Shown here in pieces: positions 20,296 through 33,800 of a stretch of 64,000 nt of DNA (the first letter of the stretch is position 1; each line of letters opens with the position of its first letter). The stretch comes from Acanthaster planci (Eukaryota; Echinodermata; Asteroidea; Valvatida; Acanthasteridae), in contig NW_019091574.1 of assembly GCF_001949145.1 (NCBI RefSeq), positions 9,420 through 73,419 on the forward strand, given 5' to 3'. The position numbers and the translations under genes were made by a program. The notes beneath the pieces are model-generated. The model worked only from the letters and a program-made list of their open reading frames with translations, was not told the origin of the DNA and did no database searches.

Positions 20296-23200
20296 ATCCG
20301 TTGGAGTATGGAATTCCATATCTGCTGTCCCCGTCGTCCATCGCCTCTTGCTTTTGTTGTGTCCATTTCTATGGTGTTCTATAGCCGCCAAAATTGTCAA
20401 TATTTCCGTTGCTATTGTCAATAGCTCTGTCGCGTCGTCCCGTCGCGTCGTGGCGTCGCTTCCTTTCTCTTTACTTTTATGCTGTGTTTAATACATTTTG
20501 TCGTGCCGTCTTGGCGTTGCGTCGTGCCGTTGTGGCGTTGCGTTGTGTTGTTTCTCGATGCCGCCGCGTCGTACCGGCTCGTCTTGCCGTCGTATCGAGC
20601 CGTCCCGTCTAGCCGTCGTAGCGTCATGTCGTGCAGTCACGTTGTGTCGTCGTATCGTGTCGTCGTGCCTTATGGGTGCACCATTACAAATAAATTCCCA
20701 CAGACAACAATGGTAAATCCCCATACTTCAAAAGTATTTTCAAAATACTGACAACTCTCACAGGTGTTCAGGCTGCACAGAAAAATGATATTCCACATGT
20801 CTTCTTTCACTTTCCTTTCAATTTTTAGTGGGTTGACCAATGACTTTTTGAGAAATTCTCACCTAAAGCAGACCACCCCTAAAACGAAGGAAGTTTCACT
20901 GCCCCGGAATGTAGCCATTTTGAAAATGCATCCCTCTCCAAAATGGCTCAAATAGTGCGACTTTCGGACCCGATTGCATCCAAATTGCTCAGAATTAGAA
21001 GCCCGGAGTCCAACCCAGAGGTTCAGTGCCATATTTCTTCAATTCCCCAGTTCTATGGCTCTCAGGACCCTCTAATATAGAATATTTTGACTGTATAACT
21101 TTTATTAATGAGCTCGGTGGACAGATTTCTGGCCTTTTTGCAAGGGTGCACCCTTGCTGTTTCTAAAAATGGCTGGTGATCACTTAAGCCAATAGAGGGC
21201 GTATGTAACAAGTCCTGGAAAAAACACAATGTTCGTGCTTATTCTCGCTCTAATGCCTTTTACACACACAATTATGCGCGTGACGTTGCACACATTGATC
21301 TCCATTATACACACATGGATAGGACATCGCGTCCAAAACGTGTCCCGCGTATGCGTATTTTCAGGAGGGTAAATAACGAGTCTACCGTAGCAAATTCCGT
21401 TGCGTGTACTTTAAAATGGAGTTTTTCAAAAACTGGTTGAGGTTTTTGTGCTTCAATCGTCAGATTTCGAAGAAAAACTGAATTCTGCACTTGGAATGGA
21501 TAAATTTGGAAAGAATAATGGCTGAGGTGTACGCAGCAGTGAATTACCGGAGATCAACGTCATGTTTGGCAGAAGGAACAGAAGAAAATTTGAGTCGCAG
21601 TTTTTTAGTTTCAGAAAGTTTCTCAACTTGTACTTTAAAATGCTTATCTTTAAGCCTGTATGGCATAGTAAGAAATTTATGACAGTCTATCTAGCATATC
21701 AGGCGTTGTATATGAAACTTCACTATCTCGAAGTTGGGACCGTCTGAAATGTTACTTATTGGCAAAAGTGGTTTCAACAACTGAATTTGTCGTTTATTTT
21801 CCCCGGGTTTTCCCGGAAAAATCTCGAAGACAGCCATGACTTGTGTTTGTCGGATCTAAAGATGCACTCAACCCAAATCGTGTGACAGACGATGTGATAC
21901 GAGTTACACAACTCTTTTTCGGGGCAGAGATGAACCAAAGTGAGAAGCAGAGTGCTGACGTTTCTGTTGAATGAAGTTACAAATAAGGGAATTCAAAGTC
22001 AACGCAATGAAAGAAACTTTGTCTACATAACAAAATTATTCGCTCTGAGTTAAAAGTGACGTTTTTTATACCGGAAAGTAGTTGTTAAATGTAAATCTTA
22101 AAGCTGATTAATAACCGTCTGTTTTAAAAACGGCAGTAAATTAGTTTGGTCGCTCATTTAAAGCTGCGCTCACTTTGTGCTAACAGAAAAGATTCTCGAA
22201 CTTGTGTATGCCGCATGTCGGTTTTCAGTAAAATTTACTCTCTATTTTTCCTGAGAGTGTGTAAAATTAAAATCATTTTATCGATAATTTTTTTCAGTGT
22301 TGGCTCATCGAAACCAGACGAAAAAAACACATGGATAGTTTGGACATCATATTGACTGACAAAACCTACTGCATGCCCTGTTGGAATTCTCAAAGTTTTA
22401 CACACAAATACCGAGCAAATAACTATTGAACCCAAAGTGAAAATATTGCTAAAGCGAAACCGTAGACAATAGGTGTTTAAAAAAAGAATTAAAAACAAAC
22501 ACACAGAAACAGGTTAACATTATCGCTTTCGAGTGGGTTAGTTAATAAGAAGATGGTCAGTTATTTCCGGAAATGACATTTTTGTATTTTCTGTTTATTT
22601 TAGGCTTGTTCGGAGGGAGGCCGAGGGCTTAGCCATCATCCCATGAGAAAAAGATTATGTTGAACAGAAATGCACAGCATACAGCATAACATTACCCTTC
22701 TGAAGCGCCGCCATTGTTCGGCCGCGCGTTTTGTGCACAAGCAATGCGCGATGTCCTATCTAGTCTATATAATGGAGAACAATAATGGAGATCTATTGGT
22801 TGCACTGCACCAAAAACGCGCCCATAGAGAACTGTGCAAATCAGAACTGTTGACTCTCAGAAAGAGGTTGTCCTCCGTTTTTTCACTGGAAATTCAAGAT
22901 TATGGCCAGAAGATCCCAGAAGATATCCTCCAAACAGAAGTAAAACTATGCGCTCAGCTCTGAATGTAGCCGCTCGCCTCTATCCCCAAAAGGTCGGGAA
23001 TTTGGGGCTTTTTGTGAAAGAAATACCCCGGAAATGGCAACTGCTAGTCCCAAATTCGGGATATATAGAATTATTTCTGTAATTCCTCCTGATTATGGTA
23101 TGTCGTATTGTAAAAGCTCCGTGGAATCACAAAATATTAGAAATCCAACGATTTGGAGGAATGCACCCATAGGGCCTACAAGATTTGATCATGAATAATG

Positions 23201-24130
23201 GTATCTAGGTCTATTCGTATTGAAGTTAACTCCGTCTCTATGGGCGCCCCATATCCACCAGTAATAGGGCAACGGGGAGAGCACGATACGACGGCACGAC
23301 GCGACGGGTCGACGCCAAAGAGGGACGATACGTCGCAACGACACGATGTCATAACGTAATGCATCATATACGCAGCTTAAAAGTAATGAGAAAGGAGGTG
23401 ACGCCACAAAGCGACAGAGCTATCGTAGCGTCGCGTCGTGGCGAAGGGGCGACGCGACGCAATTTTGGCGGCTATAGAACACCATCCAACAGAAAGCATT
23501 AAACACAGCATAAAAACAATGAAAAAGGAGGGGACTCCACGACGCGACGGAGCCGTCGTAGCGTCGCGTCGTAGCATCGGGGCGACGTGACGCTATTTTG
23601 GCGTCTATAGAACACCATACTATTTTGTCATTATCTAATTATATACCATTTTCCATCGCGCGTCACCCGTCGCTTGTTCTTTTTGTCACACTTGCGCAGT
23701 GCTATTTTTCACTTTGACCCTTAATCTTTCAAGTACTTTTTCGAGCGATCCGCCATGCTTTAGCCTAAAAAATAATGTATTCGATTCTTCAGTTGCGCCG
23801 TACTCCACTTAGAAGAAGCAATTTTTGTCCTTTCCTTTTTTTAAGAATGATATCGGTAAAGTAACGTGTATGTGAAATAATAAGCACATTATGTTAAATG
23901 GATAAATTTATTTATTAATTAAATTAATTAACAAAACAGACTTTCATTAGGGTAGACTGTATTTCTTAGTTAACGACTAATTTTTAACGACTTTAATTTT
24001 AAAGCTTTTGATACTGTTAATCACACTATCTAGACCTAACTTTACTCGTTAACGGGCGACGCGCGATGGGCGACAGACGACGCACGACGGGCGACGGATA
24101 ACCGGCAGATGTGGAATTCCATAGTCGGAG
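20296..24130. mobile_element. Foldback element, ~3.8 kb, with GTCG-rich inverted arms
   Basis: Outer ends match inversely: GTATGGAATTCCATATCTGC near 20308 and its relative GCAGATGTGGAATTCCATAG near 24105. Next inward, GGTGTTCTATAGCCGCCAAA (20372) matches the complement at 23466-23485, and a second right-hand unit lies at 23590-23610. Arms contain long runs of CGTCG words (20425-20665; 23280-23590; also 24056-24100). The right arm has about two tandem units against one at left. The interior (20.7-23.2 kb) has no recognisable transposase. Confidence 0.75.
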
Positions 24131-25187
24131 TGCTGTTATCGGCAGTCTCTTTGGGTCAAATGTAGTCTGTAATGGACGTTCACTCGCAGACGGAGCACAC
24201 AGCAGAGTATATAAAACAGGTGATACACAGGCTCTGGGAATATCTTCACTTAAGACCCCGCTCGCTGTGTGTGTGGCATATAAAGAACACTTTGGAATGG
24301 CATAGTTGGCTCACAACAATTACAATAGCAGCAGTATCAGCCAACCCCCCCCCAAAAAAAGACACCCTATGGTGCCTTTAAAATAGCAGACCAAAAATTG
24401 AAAACAGGTTAAACTGAAGCACATAAGTGTATGTTCAAGGACTAAATTAAATTAGGCGCACTGCATGTAAACCTTTTAATGTATTGTTCACTTACAGGCA
24501 TTTTACGGCCAGCTCTCAGCTGAAAATAATCACTTACAGAAGCGTATCTTTTCGAGGAAAACTTGACGCATCGTGATACCATTAGATATACTGTCTGTAA
24601 TACAAACATAAATGTTGATGCTATGGAAACATAAGTGACAATGGGCTTATTATCTCAAAGACTATAGTTTTAGGAAAGCATGCATGAATTAACATTCAGC
24701 ACTAACAACGTCAACGTGCAAATAGCACGAAGAATTTGCAGTTTACATTTGAATTCCGTTAAGAGTTCTGACTCCCTTTTCTAAATTTTACACAGCAACG
24801 TGGTTCTCTAAATAGAGCGATAAAGTGCAAGCTAAATATACAAGACAAATGTTGCGTTTTGTGTTATATTATTACTACTTCCACACCTTCCATCCCAAAT
24901 ACACACTTGCCCTAGACAGAAAGCTTTTTCTACAACTTCCTTTAACACGTTAAAATTACGCACTAGCAAGATTCCATACATGGCAGATTTTGGACGTCGT
25001 TTACCAAATAGAAAACTTTTTTCCTTTACCAACGCGCAGGTCTACGGTGACGCACGCACTGACCAGAAACCGGAGACTTTTTGGCCTAGTGCTCCATTTT
25101 GAAATGAGCGGGCGTAATACCAGGCAATGTCTTCCCTCTGTTGCAATGTGATTCGGCACGGTTGGCTGATTTCCCCGAAAAAAATAA
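24131..25187. other. 3' flank of the Ly6-type gene; no other gene recognised
   Basis: Follows the stop codon at 25188 in the direction of transcription, so it should contain the 3' UTR. The polyadenylation site is not clear. No other frame is supported. Confidence 0.4.
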
Positions 25188-25415
25188 CTACAAGAACTTC
25201 ATTTGGCCATACGTCATCGTCAAGATTAAAGCCAGGAGTTTCAAGCTCCACTGGCCTCTTGGAGCTGAGTTTGGTATACAACCGTTCTGGCTGCAGCAGT
25301 AAATGCACGTTTCCTCGTCGATGCCTAAACCCCATGTTTGACAAGAATTGCTGCACTTCTCTGCACAGTCACGCTCAAAGGTGCGGGTGACTCGATTAAA
25401 TCGAACCCTTTCAAC
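25188..25415 (-). CDS. Ly6-type gene exon 3 (C-terminal LU half and GPI-type tail)
   Basis: Acceptor tttttcatag at 25416-25425; phase 0 start reading VERVRFNRVTRTFERDCAEK, then CSNSCQTWGLGIDEETC, IYCCSQNGCIPNSA, and a hydrophobic C terminus ending QMKFL before TAG at 25188-25190. Seven cysteines. The canonical LU ending is CCxxDxCN; here it is CCSQNGC followed by Ile, so the usual Asp and Asn are replaced. A longer 104-codon open frame overlaps in another phase, but only this phase gives the LU cysteine pattern. Confidence 0.88.
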   Translation of the reverse strand, partial: VERVRFNRVTRTFERDCAEKCSNSCQTWGLGIDEETCIYCCSQNGCIPNSAPRGQWSLKLLALILTMTYGQMKFL

Positions 25416-28400
25416 CTATGAAAAAGGTGAGGAAACACGAGCCATGATAGTCATGCATGTGAGAGAATTTGTGTTGATTTGGTTAAAGCTCAGTTTATTC
25501 CATTCTTTCGATACTGTCTTGTTTTGCTGCTATCCGGGTAGGTCTGCATTGGTCCAATTTGTTCGGCTTATTCCTCCATGGTAAGGCCTATTCGGTTGGA
25601 AATTAGTTTGGTCATTCCAATCGATTTCATTTTTGCTTTGTTCATTATTCTGAGAAGAGGCGAATGTATCATAGAATGGTCTGGACGATACCAGTGTTGT
25701 AGGTCTCAAGACCTGGTCTCGGTCTCGAGACCGTCTCGAGACCTTTTTTGCGGTCTTGGTCTCGCCCTGTCAAAGTCTCGGTCTTGGGAGGGCTGGTCTC
25801 GGTCTCGAAAGCGCCGTTCTCGGTCTTGGCATAGAGCTACAAACCCAGCTCTATGGTCTTGGTCTCGGTCGCGGATGTCATAGTCTCGGGTCTACCCCTC
25901 GAGACCAATCGAGACCATAACAAATGTGCATCTAGCTACCACGCATGCACACGATTGCAAAAGGCAAAATTACCTCCGCTCGAGTCAAATCTTCAACTGC
26001 TGATATAAATACAACACCGTAATGTTCAGATTTTTGCAATAAACAATGAAATTGATGCTGGAATGAAGACTAGTCAATGCATTATGATGCAACCTTGTCC
26101 CAAGTTGTTACTTTATTTCCAATCCAGAGTAACCATGCTGCTTGACACAATGGAGATGAGGTTGTGAATAGCAGAATTCGCACACTTGACTGGTTCCCGT
26201 TCCCTACGTAGTCTCCTGCAGAACGCAGGGCCGGGACGGGAATCAGTATGTGTGTGTGCGCCACTGATCTCTATACTAACTGTGGTGTGCGCACTCTATG
26301 AATGGTGTGCACGTGTGCAAGTGCTTTCACTCTGTCTTGTACGTGGTAAGTGTTATTTTAACAGCTATTGTTTTTGTAAATCATTTTTAGCTGTTTCGGG
26401 CACCGGCCAAAACAGCTATTGTTTTTGTTGATTATTTTTTCTTTTTTTCCCCTTTTTTTTAACTGTTTCGGGCACCATCTGAAAAAGCTAATTTTTTTTT
26501 TTATTATTATTATTTTTTTATTTTTTTATTTTTGTAATTTTCTGTGCAGCATTCAAAGTTTGCATAGGCATAGTCATTATTGCATAGATGTATGCCAAAG
26601 CATGACGTCATGATGACGTCATCAAGTGATTTATTATTGATTTTTAAATATATATTTCAGCCCATTCACTTTGTACACGTTTTCGAGGCGCTATTTCGGT
26701 ACTTTCGTAATTGTTGATCGCCGTCAAAGTTGCAGCATGCACTGACTATAAAACGAAGACAATACTGAAATATTGCCGTCATGATGACGTCATCAAGTGA
26801 TTTATTATTAAATATTGAATATTCAAATATTCCGTCAAATTTATAAAAATCCATATAAAATCAACCGTGGCCTCCTGCAACATTCTATTTGCAGCAAGTG
26901 GCAGGATAAAATGTGGTCATGAATTCATCTCGTGTGAGTCAAATCACATCACCCTTCATTCCGGTCGAAATCGGAAGTGGTTTATTGTTTCAAAATGGTA
27001 ATAGGTATCAAGTTGTTTTTAACGGTGTTAGTCTGTCGGGCTATTTTATTCTTCAAATCATCTACTGATGACATCACCTTATTATCGAGCACCCTCGAGC
27101 GATAGGTTAAAATTTCTTGAATTTTGATTAGATGTCTGTGGCGAAATTCGTTCGAATCGCTTGAAAATTGATGAAAATGATCATTTTTACCCTCTTAACT
27201 CGTGTGTGAAGTTTGGGGCTGATGACGTCATCAGACCGGAAGTTACAATAAAAAGAGATATAAACTTGAATTGTGCATGAGTTGACGGCTAAAACATTGG
27301 AGTCAGCTGCATGAAGTGCATAAACAAAAGCGCCGACAAAAACCCCCTTAAAATATAAATTACCAACTCGGAAATCCCATTTTTTATGCCGTTCATATGC
27401 TACCCTGTATGTGAGTGGACGCCCAATATTTGCCTGCAACATAGACGGCGCAGGGTGCGTAAGCCACATACTCGGGACTCGGCAAAATGCCGACCACGTG
27501 CTGCCGAGAGCGGATCGTTGTATGGAACGCCAAAAGAGACAAATGTTTAAAAATCTAATCTGTGCCTTTTCCAAAGTAAGCATAATGTTTTGTATTGTAT
27601 ATTGTATTGTATGCGTCTTATTCGATTGAAACCTTGCAGGTAGCTAGGATGGGAAGGTTTAGTAACGGAAATTGACCTCACGTGATGGCAATGCCATCAG
27701 CAGACGAGTCATGTGACATTAAAGGTGCACCATTTAAAGTACAATATCTCCAAAAGCGTATATGCAATTTGGTTCAAATGTTGCAGATATCTTGAAAAGG
27801 GGCTGCTTAAGAGGCATATCGACCTTATGTGATGATGACGTCATCAGGAAACATGTCACGCGACATTAAAGATGCACTCTTTAAGGCCCCATATCTCTTG
27901 AATTACAAGTCTGATCAGGTTCAAACCTTGCAGATTTCTTGAAAAGGGAGTGCTTTAGAGGTATATTGACCTCGCCTGATGATGACGTCATCAGGAGACA
28001 AGTCACGTGACCTTTAATGTGTACTCTTTAAGGCCCTGTATCTCCAAAAGGAGATGGCCAGCGTGTTGGAAGTTAGCAGATATCTGGAAGAGGATGTGTT
28101 ATAGACGAAAATTGACCTCATGGGATGATGACGTTATCAGTAAACAAGTCATGTGACACCGAAGATGTATTTTTAAAGCCTTATATCTCCAAAAGTGTAT
28201 GTCCCAGCGGGACGAAACTTTGCAAATATGCAATCATGACTATGGTTTTTTCAATGAAAAGCGAAAAAGCCATATGTTCTGTTGCAAACAGACACAGAAG
28301 CTCTGGTTAGCTGTGTCGGGCACCGGCCGAAACAACTTTTGTTTTGTTAATAATTTTTTTTTTCTTCTTTCACATCAAATCCCATTCTATAACATGGTTT

Positions 28401-30788
28401 TCGCTCTGAGCAGGATGTATACCCTTTTGCAGTTTTCGATTGACTTCAAACTTCGCAGGTCTTTGGACAATCATCCAAAGATGGTCCTAGAAGAAATTAA
28501 TTAGTTTATTTATTATTGATTTTTGAATAATTAATTTTTCCAATAGACTTTGTACACAGATTGTACGGAGTTTTCGGACTGCCCTGTATCAGGCTATGAG
28601 GGCGCTATCGCAGAATTACGGTTACATCTGCCGGCTAGTGCTTCATTTTTCAACAAACTGTCCTATATTGAACCATATATGGCGTTTTTGCACAAGAACG
28701 TTAAGACTACCTGAGCTTCGATTTTTCTCGATCATGTGTGAAGAGTCCTCAACTTCGACCGAGAATTACTACCAGAACGAAAGAAAAATCAGACTAAATT
28801 TTCTCTTCCGTTCGATTGCAAATATACCCAAGACTCAGATTATCAAATAATATTTCTTAACTTTTTCCAGTTTAGACAAAAGGTGATGACGTCATGATGA
28901 CGTCATCACCTTATTTTATATTGATTTTTTAATATTTTATTTTCCCCCATAGGTTTTGTACACGTTTTTCTAATTAACATGGGTGAACGGGTAGTCCTTT
29001 ACTTCGGCGCAAGATTACTATAAGAACGAAGGAGAAATCGGGTACTTTAAGCTTTGTTATTTGATTTGAAATATTGCCAAGAGTCTGAATACGAAGTAAT
29101 ATTTCAAAAAAATTGTTCAGTTTAAGAGCAAATCACGTGACATGAACTTAACCCTCCGCTGCACAGGGCTGATCAAACGAGTATACGACCCATTGACTTT
29201 GTACACTTTTCCAGCGACAATTGTGGTAACTTGAAGATGTTTGATCGTTGCCAAAGTGATAGCAAAGAAAGACCCTGATGCAAAATTAATTGGAAAGGAC
29301 TGACGTCATGATGACGCCATCACTTTATTTTATATTGATTTTTGAATATTTAATTTTCCCCCATATGTCTTGTACACGTTTTTCTAATTAACACAAGTGA
29401 ACGAGTAGTCTTTTGCTTGAGCTGAAGATAAATATAAGAACGAAAGAGAAATTGGGTACTTTACGCTCTGTTATTTGACTTAAAATGTGCCTAAGAGTCC
29501 GGATATGAAGTAATATTTCGTAAAAATTGTCCAGGTTAAGGGAAAATCACGTGACATGAACTTAAAGGAGCCGTGTTTCTGCAAACGAGTTTATGGCCCA
29601 TTGACTTTGTACACGCTTTTGAGCCACAATTTTGGGAACGATGTTTGATCGTAGACAAGTGATAGCCAACATGATCCCTGATGGAAGGTTTACAGAAAAT
29701 GAACGACGTTACAATGACGTCATCACGTGATTTTTAATTGAATTTTGAATACTTTAGAAAAGACACCGTCACAATGAAAGTAGGATCTGCAGTGTTTTAT
29801 TAAGAAACACGCCGGCGGACTAACATCATTGAATGTGTGGTGCTGATGAAGTTAACGAGGAAGACTAAACTGAAGGAAGACTGAAGACTGAATATTCTGA
29901 GGGTAATAATATACAGCAGGCTGGGTGGTAACTACCATACCTCAATCCGTGGTCAAACTTGCGGTCCTTCGATTGTGGACAAATTGTCTGGAGGAATGGG
30001 AGAACTACTTGGAAATTTGCTAGCATAGACCACAGAGAAATCTTTATAAGGTTACATACAAATCTAGCACAATGGAAACTTCATCAACGGTCTTAAAAAG
30101 AAATTGCACGTACATTCGAACAAGGATCAGCCGGGTAAATTAAATAGTGACGAATTCTGGGATCACACTTATTATGTGAGAGCACCTACATACGCAAATT
30201 GGTTTTTGCTCGTTTTCATATTTTTTCGAGATAATATGACAAAAACTAATTCAATTTGATGAATGGATGAAACAACCCCGCCCCAAAAAAAATCAACGCC
30301 TGCAGCACAGCTCATGTATTTTGGAATCGCGATGGACGGCATGGGTCGACAGATTTTGCGCGCTGTATGGTCAACGCGTTGCAAACTCTTGGAGGTGCAC
30401 TATTGTGAATCGCCCATATTGTACGACAGCAAATTTGACCACGGGTTTAGGTAGTTACCACCCAGCCTGCACTATACTATTCAGTCTTCAGTCTTCCTTC
30501 AGTTTAGTCTTCCTCGTTAACTTCATCAGCACCACAGTCCGCCGGCGTGTTTCTTAATAAACCACTGTAGATCCTCCTTTCATTGTGACGGTGTCTTTTC
30601 TTCCTCTCTGTTTGGCCGCTCATTTGATCTGCATGTTACAGTTTTGCAACGATGATAATAATGATTGATGTATTGTATCTAAGAATGGATATACAATAAT
30701 TTTTAGAAAAAACGGATCACGAAAAGGTGAAACATTGTTGTTGCCGACGTTAATGTTATATATTTCCTGTACACAAAGCTGATTAGTC

Positions 30789-30849
<61 letters not shown>

Positions 30850-33800
30850 GTGCGGGTGTGCATGTGTGTGTGTGGATGTGTTAGAGTTTCCTACCTTGCA
30901 GAATTTCTCTTCCTACCTTGCAGAATTTCTCGTGCGACTGACATTCTCTCGGTGTGAAGGAGTGGTTCACATTGTAGATACATTCCGGATTATCGTCTGA
31001 CTTCTTCACGTCAAATTTGCAATCATAGCATTTAAGGTTCGTGGCTTGTGTATTGGGAGGCCCTGTCCCTGTAGTAGAACACAAAATAACATTTTAATAA
31101 CAGGACCCATCCAGGTAGAATGGTGGTGACATCCTGTTGAATAGACGGTAGGGTTAATTTTGTGGAAAGGGGACTTTTTTTAGGCCAATGATGAGGTACA
31201 AAGTTTCAGTGTTAATCATTACACATGATACATGGAGGAATAACTTTCACATGGTTGCTTACTGGTCAAAAAGTAGGATTTTCTCACAATGTACAGTTCT
31301 AAATCCATAACAAAATCAGGGTTAGCATGTAAGAAAACACTGCCTTTGGTTGCACTCTTTTGGGACTGACCTGTTTGGAGTGGTTCCGAACTACACAATC
31401 CCAGAAGGTCCCCTTGATAGTGAAAGAAGATACAAAGTTATACAGAAGCTTAAGATGTAGCCTTGATCAAGGCATTCGGTTTGTCTCACGGTCAACCGCG
31501 GCCATTGATTAAAAAAATCCGAGGCCCGAGGAGTGCCAGTGCCTGTATACCCGCACACAGCGCGAGTCAGCCAGGTCATGGTGGTCGTTCATGCATGGGA
31601 GGGTGTGTGCGTACAGTCGTTCGGTTGTGTGCAGCATTAAGTTGGCTTGCAGTACCATAAAAGCGGTTGGTGTATTCTGTGACAGAACGTACACGGTGGC
31701 TTGCAATGTCAGGGCTGCCCCTCGAGAAAACCGCGCAGAGACCGCCTTGGACAAGCGTGCTGTGTGAATGCAGTCATAACGGTCATCGTCGTGGTCTTAT
31801 TCATGTTTGTTATGACCGCTGTCGATCACCAATCGACACCATAATTCTACATTCAACACTCATCACCCCCATCAGTGGCTTTGCACTATAAATTAGGCCT
31901 ACTTTCAAACAGAGGCAAACGGTAACGTGTTTACCCATCCTACAGGCTCTGGCATATCGCTGCAGTTGTATTAAAGTATGATATTTAATCTCAAACTATT
32001 GTCATTTTGAATTCTGTGCATAATGCTCAACGAATTGTCATTATCAAAATCCTCATTGCTGAAGATTAGGAGTGACCTACTCAAGTAACTCAAGTTCGCC
32101 TAGTACAGCGTTTATTTAGCAATTACTTAACTTCCTGATATGTGGAAATTGGAAACGTAATGGGTAGCTCTATGTTTACAAGTTCATAGTTTATTTGAGC
32201 ATGTCTGTGTCTAATTATCTAACTTAGTTACGGTGACGTAATGGGTAGCTCTATGTTTACAAGTTCATAGTTTATTTGAGCATGTCTGTGTCTAATTATC
32301 TAACACAGTTACGGTGACCGATCGTAATACTTTTGCAGTCTACGTTACCAATTTTCTATGATTATCAACGGTCTGCGTCACTGGCATGCACGAGATTACT
32401 TGAACTGAAATTGCCACTGAAGTCCCCGTGATCAGTGTGTCGTGTAGGCCTATGTTTTTATATTTAGCTTCCTATTCCGAAGGAATTATCTTGACGTATG
32501 ATGACATACTTTAATTAGTCGTTGCTAGTCAGGAGACGCAGTTAAGTTACCCTAAAGCCTTTTAACAATCGATTTTCCCCATGTGTGATGTTTGAAAGGA
32601 CAAATTCTATTACACTTGATTAGTCTGGAGGTAAAATGACATTAGATTGATTGCTTTCGTGCTGAAGCTGGGGAGAGCTTGCACCCGATATGGCAATAGC
32701 AAATAATATATGGTGAACTAATGTTAAAGGCCATCAGTTGCAGCCAAGCTGAACTAGCAGCCTTTGTGTTGACCATGGAGTCGTTGTAAATTGACCGTCT
32801 AAACATGCAACATGCATTTGCAACAGTGCAAACAGTAATTAATAAAATGGCGTTTTTCCTCGCTTATTGTACGGAAAACGAGTTCTTAAGTCGCTGCGGC
32901 GAGATGATAACTCGAAAAAAAAATTGCAAGGGGCCCTTATACTCTTCGGTAGCCTAATAAGGCCACTTAAGAATAGTTTAACATCAGTTGCAAAAAAAGG
33001 AGTGGGGATTTTTTTTTTCAATGCGTTGGTATTTCCGAGATCTGGACTGCCGCATCTACGCAACAAAAGTGCCATGTTAACTTCTGAGACTCGTGCACAG
33101 TACATGTACGGTATTGACATTGTGCGGTACTGTACTCAGGTCGCATGTTGTGCATACAAGAGGTTGTGTGGGCGTTGTAGAAACTATGGTGGACGGCTAA
33201 GGACATCAAAAAGACAACTTTTAATTTAAGAAAAAAATAAGAAATAAAAAATCACGCGGCAAGATTTTTTGAGCCGGGCGCCGATGCTTAACTAATTCTT
33301 TTTTATGTGGCCTAACCAAAGAAAAGCAAATTGAGCACAGCAAGACGTCAAGCTATTTTTTTTGCTGAAATCGGTGTAACTAGGCCTATATTTTTGCCCG
33401 GGATTATTTGCGTAATACGAACTCACATATGCATAAAAAGCAAATAGGCGTCAAAATGCCCTTTGAAATAGCCAAACATAATAGAAAAAGAAAATTAACT
33501 GGGACACAAATGTGCTTTTTAACGGTTGAATTTAAAAATGCAAGGCGTAGATATAGTTACCATTTATCTCCATTGTTAGGGCTGATAGGATAAGCTTACA
33601 TGTTATGTGCATTGCAGATTCGTAACGCATCGAGGTAAATAGAGAGCTTGATTAAGATATATCTGTAATTTTGCAACTCGAGATAATTATCTCTGCCTAC
33701 CAATTCTTGGGTCTTGAAACAGGTTAAATGTTATACTGGGTATAAAATATAAATCGCTCGCAAACTCGCTGCTGATTTTTTTAACCACCTTGGGTTCGTG

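Noticed and set aside
20394-20751. Arg/Ser-rich protein frames
   Set aside because: All six frames stay open through CGTCG runs; they are low-complexity readings of the foldback arm.
25042-25356. 104-codon minus-strand open frame at the Ly6 exon 3
   Set aside because: Overlaps exon 3 in another phase; only the other phase gives the LU cysteine pattern and fits exon 2.
27128-27583. 151-codon minus-strand frame
   Set aside because: Lies in the TGACGTCA-rich repeat; the second copy at 60-62 kb does not keep it open.
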